This document shows, in pieces, positions 51,327 to 53,518 of a stretch of DNA of 53,518 nucleotides (the stretch's first letter is position 1; the number at the start of each line of letters is the position of its first letter). Source of the stretch: CAZQSL01 sp964595945. GTDB taxonomy: Bacteria; UBP15; UBA6099; JAJRTR01. Location: contig CAZQSL010000007.1 of assembly GCA_964595945.1 (NCBI GenBank), forward strand, positions 1 through 53,518, read 5' to 3'. The translations under genes and the position numbers were made by a program. The notes under the pieces are model-generated. The model was not told where the DNA came from and did not search any database. It saw only the letters and a list, made by a program, of their open reading frames with translations.

Positions 51327-52724
51327 ATGGATTCCACCACAAAACAGGATCACGAATATCTCTCGCCGCTACTCGGCATCAATTACGGTCTTGTGCATTT
51401 CGGACTCAATATACTTGTCTTTTCATACTCGATGTGGCTGTACAAGAGGTACAGCCCGGATAATGGCGGGGCGCTCGTGCCGATAGCGACGGCCACACTG
51501 ATATTCATGATCAGCAAAATCATCGACGCAATCTCAGGCCCGGTCATAGGGCTCTGGAGCGACAAGACCCGATCGAAACTTGGCCGGCGCGTCCCATTCA
51601 TTCTCGCGGGCGCACTGCCGATCTGCCTCGTCTACTTCTTCACATGGTCGCCGCCGGCCTCGCTGCTCAAGCCGGGATCATTCGCGGCCATCGCATATTT
51701 TTCGTTTATCGTATGTTCTTTCTGGCTACTGTTTTCACTTGTTCAGACACCGCTGCTATCACTGTTGTCCGACATAACATCGTCGCCGGTCGCGAGAGTC
51801 AAACTCGCGCTGTTCCAGAATATCTTCATCCTGCTCGCCACCCTAATAGCCATGGGCGTCGTGCCCATCATTGTCGACAGATATTCATTCACCGTCATGG
51901 GAGCGATATTCTCGTCTGTCGCGCTTGTCGCGATGTACCTGGCGATCAGCCGCATCAAGGAGCCGCCCGTACCCGCCGGGTCGGCAGAGCGCCCGCCATT
52001 TTTCAAGTCATTCCGTGTCGTACTGTCCAACAGGCAATTTCTGCTGTTTGTCATTGCGCGTCTCTTTCAGGAAGCCGGTCTGCAGATGACAATCATCAGC
52101 GCGCCAGCAGTCGTCAGCACAATTTTGCTCAAACCGGACGATTTCGTCGCCGTCATGCTGCTCCTGACGATGGGCGTAGCCGCCGTGTCGTTCGGGCTTA
52201 TCACGCCAATTCTGAGGAAAATGAGCAAAAAAGCGCTGTCGATGTACGCGATGGTTATGTTTATCATGCTGTATCCCGCAGTGTGGTTCATGGGACAGTA
52301 CAATCTGTCGGTCACGCTTGCGCTTCCGGGTTTCGGAGCAGTGCATGTCAGCGAAAGCACATGGGCCATGATAATCTTTGCGATCATAGGTTTTCCGGTG
52401 GCGGTAATGATGGCGCTCCAGTCACCCATGACAGCAGACGGCATCGACATGGGCGAAGCCGACACGGGCATTCGCCTCGAAGCCATCTACTATGGAGTAC
52501 ATGCCATAGCGACGAAAACCGCTCTCGGGCTTGCCGCCTTCATCATCGGGCAACTCTACAGCCGGTACGGCTATTCGACCGCGCATCACCTCGGCGTCGA
52601 CGCGGTGGGGCTCGCCGGCACGGCCATCATGGCCGTGGCAACGATGATCCTCGCATTTTATAATTATGATCGCAAGAGAGAAATCGCCGTCCACGCAAAG
52701 CTCCATCCCGAACAGGTCAGGTGA
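51327..52724 (+). CDS. GPH-family (MFS) sugar/uronate:cation symporter
   Basis: 465 residues from the ATG at 51327, after a GGGG; an ATG four codons earlier is the alternative. About twelve membrane segments. The conserved loop GLWSDKTRSKLGRRVPFI and the early FGLNILVFSYSMWLY segment are typical of glycoside-pentoside-hexuronide transporters. Its neighbour, a UxaE-like protein, suggests a hexuronate or related oligosaccharide as substrate. The end overlaps the methyltransferase stop by eight bases, convergently. Confidence 0.9.
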   Translation: MDSTTKQDHEYLSPLLGINYGLVHFGLNILVFSYSMWLYKRYSPDNGGALVPIATATLIFMISKIIDAISGPVIGLWSDKTRSKLGRRVPFILAGALPICLVYFFTWSPPASLLKPGSFAAIAYFSFIVCSFWLLFSLVQTPLLSLLSDITSSPVARVKLALFQNIFILLATLIAMGVVPIIVDRYSFTVMGAIFSSVALVAMYLAISRIKEPPVPAGSAERPPFFKSFRVVLSNRQFLLFVIARLFQEAGLQMTIISAPAVVSTILLKPDDFVAVMLLLTMGVAAVSFGLITPILRKMSKKALSMYAMVMFIMLYPAVWFMGQYNLSVTLALPGFGAVHVSESTWAMIIFAIIGFPVAVMMALQSPMTADGIDMGEADTGIRLEAIYYGVHAIATKTALGLAAFIIGQLYSRYGYSTAHHLGVDAVGLAGTAIMAVATMILAFYNYDRKREIAVHAKLHPEQVR

Positions 52725-53518
52725 GTCTGCGCACTGCGGCAATATTGAATTCCACACCCGGCAGACGTTCCGCCACTGTAGCGACGAGTGGTGATTTTCT
52801 GTGGAAATCAAATCCCGCACGCTCGCCGATGTTGGCGATGATGTTGACATTTGTGGACATTTCACCTGCGATGTCAAATCCTGCCGTATCCAGCAGTTTC
52901 CTGACGGCAGCAGGCGTGAGATCGCTGTCGTGATACAGGTGGTACTCTGCATCGCGCTCGGTGCCGCAGGGCAGGGCACCCTCTTTTTCACGGCCAGCCA
53001 CGCGGTGTTCGGGGATGAGGACAGATGTGAAGCGTCTGAAAAACCCGAGGGCGGCATAACGGCGCGTGTCGGGTTCGTTGAGCACGAGCAACACGCCGTC
53101 CGGCCTGACGAGAGCCGCGCAGGCGGCAAGCGCTATTTGCCAGTCCGCGATATGATGCAGCATGCCGGAAATCGCCACGGCATCGAATGAAGCGGCTTCG
53201 TATGGCAGATCGAAAACCGATGCGGCAATGTATTCGCCAGCGGGAAATTTTGTCCTGGCGCGCTCGATCATTTCCGGCGCGATATCGAATCCAAACAGTG
53301 AAAACCCGCCCTCAGCGCCGAGCCGCGAGGCAAATCCCGTGCCGCATCCGGCATCGAGAAACCTCCCGGACCGTTCTTTGAGAAAAGGCATCGCGAACCC
53401 GTCGACGCGTGTCGTTACGGCATCGTGGAACAATGCCTGCCGCTCATCGTACTCGCCCGCAATCGCCGCGTGGAGCCGCATGTTGGCAAGCTCGTTAGCA
53501 TCTCTTGCGCTGTCGTCA
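52717..53518 (-). CDS. Class I SAM-dependent methyltransferase, 5'-truncated by window edge
   Basis: At least 267 residues; the frame stays open to the window edge, 12 codons above the first ATG at 53481 (NELANMRLHAAIAGEYDERQ), so the true start probably lies outside. Motif I FLDAGCGTGF, then FGFDIAPEMIERAR, a post-I acidic residue, FDAVAISGMLHHI and LVRPDGVLLVLNEPD. Resembles UbiE/Methyltransf_11 types. The substrate is unknown. Confidence 0.88.
   Translation of the reverse strand, partial: DDSARDANELANMRLHAAIAGEYDERQALFHDAVTTRVDGFAMPFLKERSGRFLDAGCGTGFASRLGAEGGFSLFGFDIAPEMIERARTKFPAGEYIAASVFDLPYEAASFDAVAISGMLHHIADWQIALAACAALVRPDGVLLVLNEPDTRRYAALGFFRRFTSVLIPEHRVAGREKEGALPCGTERDAEYHLYHDSDLTPAAVRKLLDTAGFDIAGEMSTNVNIIANIGERAGFDFHRKSPLVATVAERLPGVEFNIAAVRRLT

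Noticed and set aside
51644..52663. 339-codon plus-strand frame
   Set aside because: Shifted frame inside the GPH symporter gene; hydrophilic Arg/His-rich translation without features.

Overview
The window comes from a flagellated, diderm (Gram-negative type) bacterium of uncertain phylum. A TonB-dependent receptor implies an outer membrane. FliD, FliS, FliK-like and FlhB-like proteins, an FlgM-like protein and two sigma-28-type promoters imply flagella. The chromosome looks ordinary, with roughly even to moderately high G+C and conserved housekeeping genes (cdsA, alaS, class I fumarase). I saw no prophage, transposase, CRISPR array, tRNA or rRNA. The mix of a SigB-like partner-switching operon, CHASE2 cyclases and diderm features fits an under-cultured lineage, but I cannot place it from sequence reading alone.

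Layout. 1-0.85 kb: 3' end of cdsA and its terminator. 1.2-3.6 kb (minus): ECF sigma, zinc-finger anti-sigma, Spy/CpxP-like protein and an acidic orphan. 4.1-4.5 kb: FlgM-like gene behind a sigma-28-type promoter. 4.7-6.8 kb: sigma-54 promoter, amtB, PII gene, terminator. 7.2-7.7 kb: VTT-type membrane protein. 7.9-13.6 kb (minus): two tandem CHASE2-adenylate cyclase homologues. 13.9-14.8 kb: metallophosphoesterase. 14.9-17.6 kb: fliD, an unknown gene, fliS. 17.9-18.8 kb: PhnD-like binding protein. 19.1-20.7 kb: STAS antagonist, anti-sigma kinase, SigB/SigF-like sigma, then alaS. 23.4-23.7 kb: hairpin-rich spacer, then a B12-binding radical SAM gene. 25.3-28.7 kb (minus): MBL-fold gene, FliK-like, FlhB-like. 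28.8 kb: STAS gene. 29.6-32.2 kb (minus): methyltransferase, MATE exporter, MarR regulator. 32.3-36.5 kb: two ABC half-transporters flanking an SRPBCC-like gene. 36.7-39.4 kb: His/Cys-rich small protein and TonB receptor, interspersed with three copies of a ~150-bp repeat. 39.7-41.8 kb: orphan gene, nitroreductase, flavin reductase. 41.8-44.7 kb: rhaB divergent from a glycosyltransferase. 44.8-48.3 kb: receiver-only regulator, two-subunit fumarase, secreted orphan. 48.3-52.7 kb: M50-like membrane protease, HEAT-UxaE fusion and a divergent GPH-type sugar/uronate symporter. 52.7 kb to end: methyltransferase open to the window edge.

The main discovery candidate is the cyclase pair. The downstream protein keeps both metal-binding Asp residues but has Glu and His in place of the catalytic Asn and Arg. 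The upstream protein keeps Asn and Arg but has Leu and His in place of the two Asp. Each active site is broken in a complementary way, as in the C1/C2 halves of animal adenylyl cyclases. This suggests an obligate bacterial heterodimeric cyclase with two CHASE2 sensor domains. The second theme is a dense set of dispersed hairpin repeats, several of which overlap gene ends.
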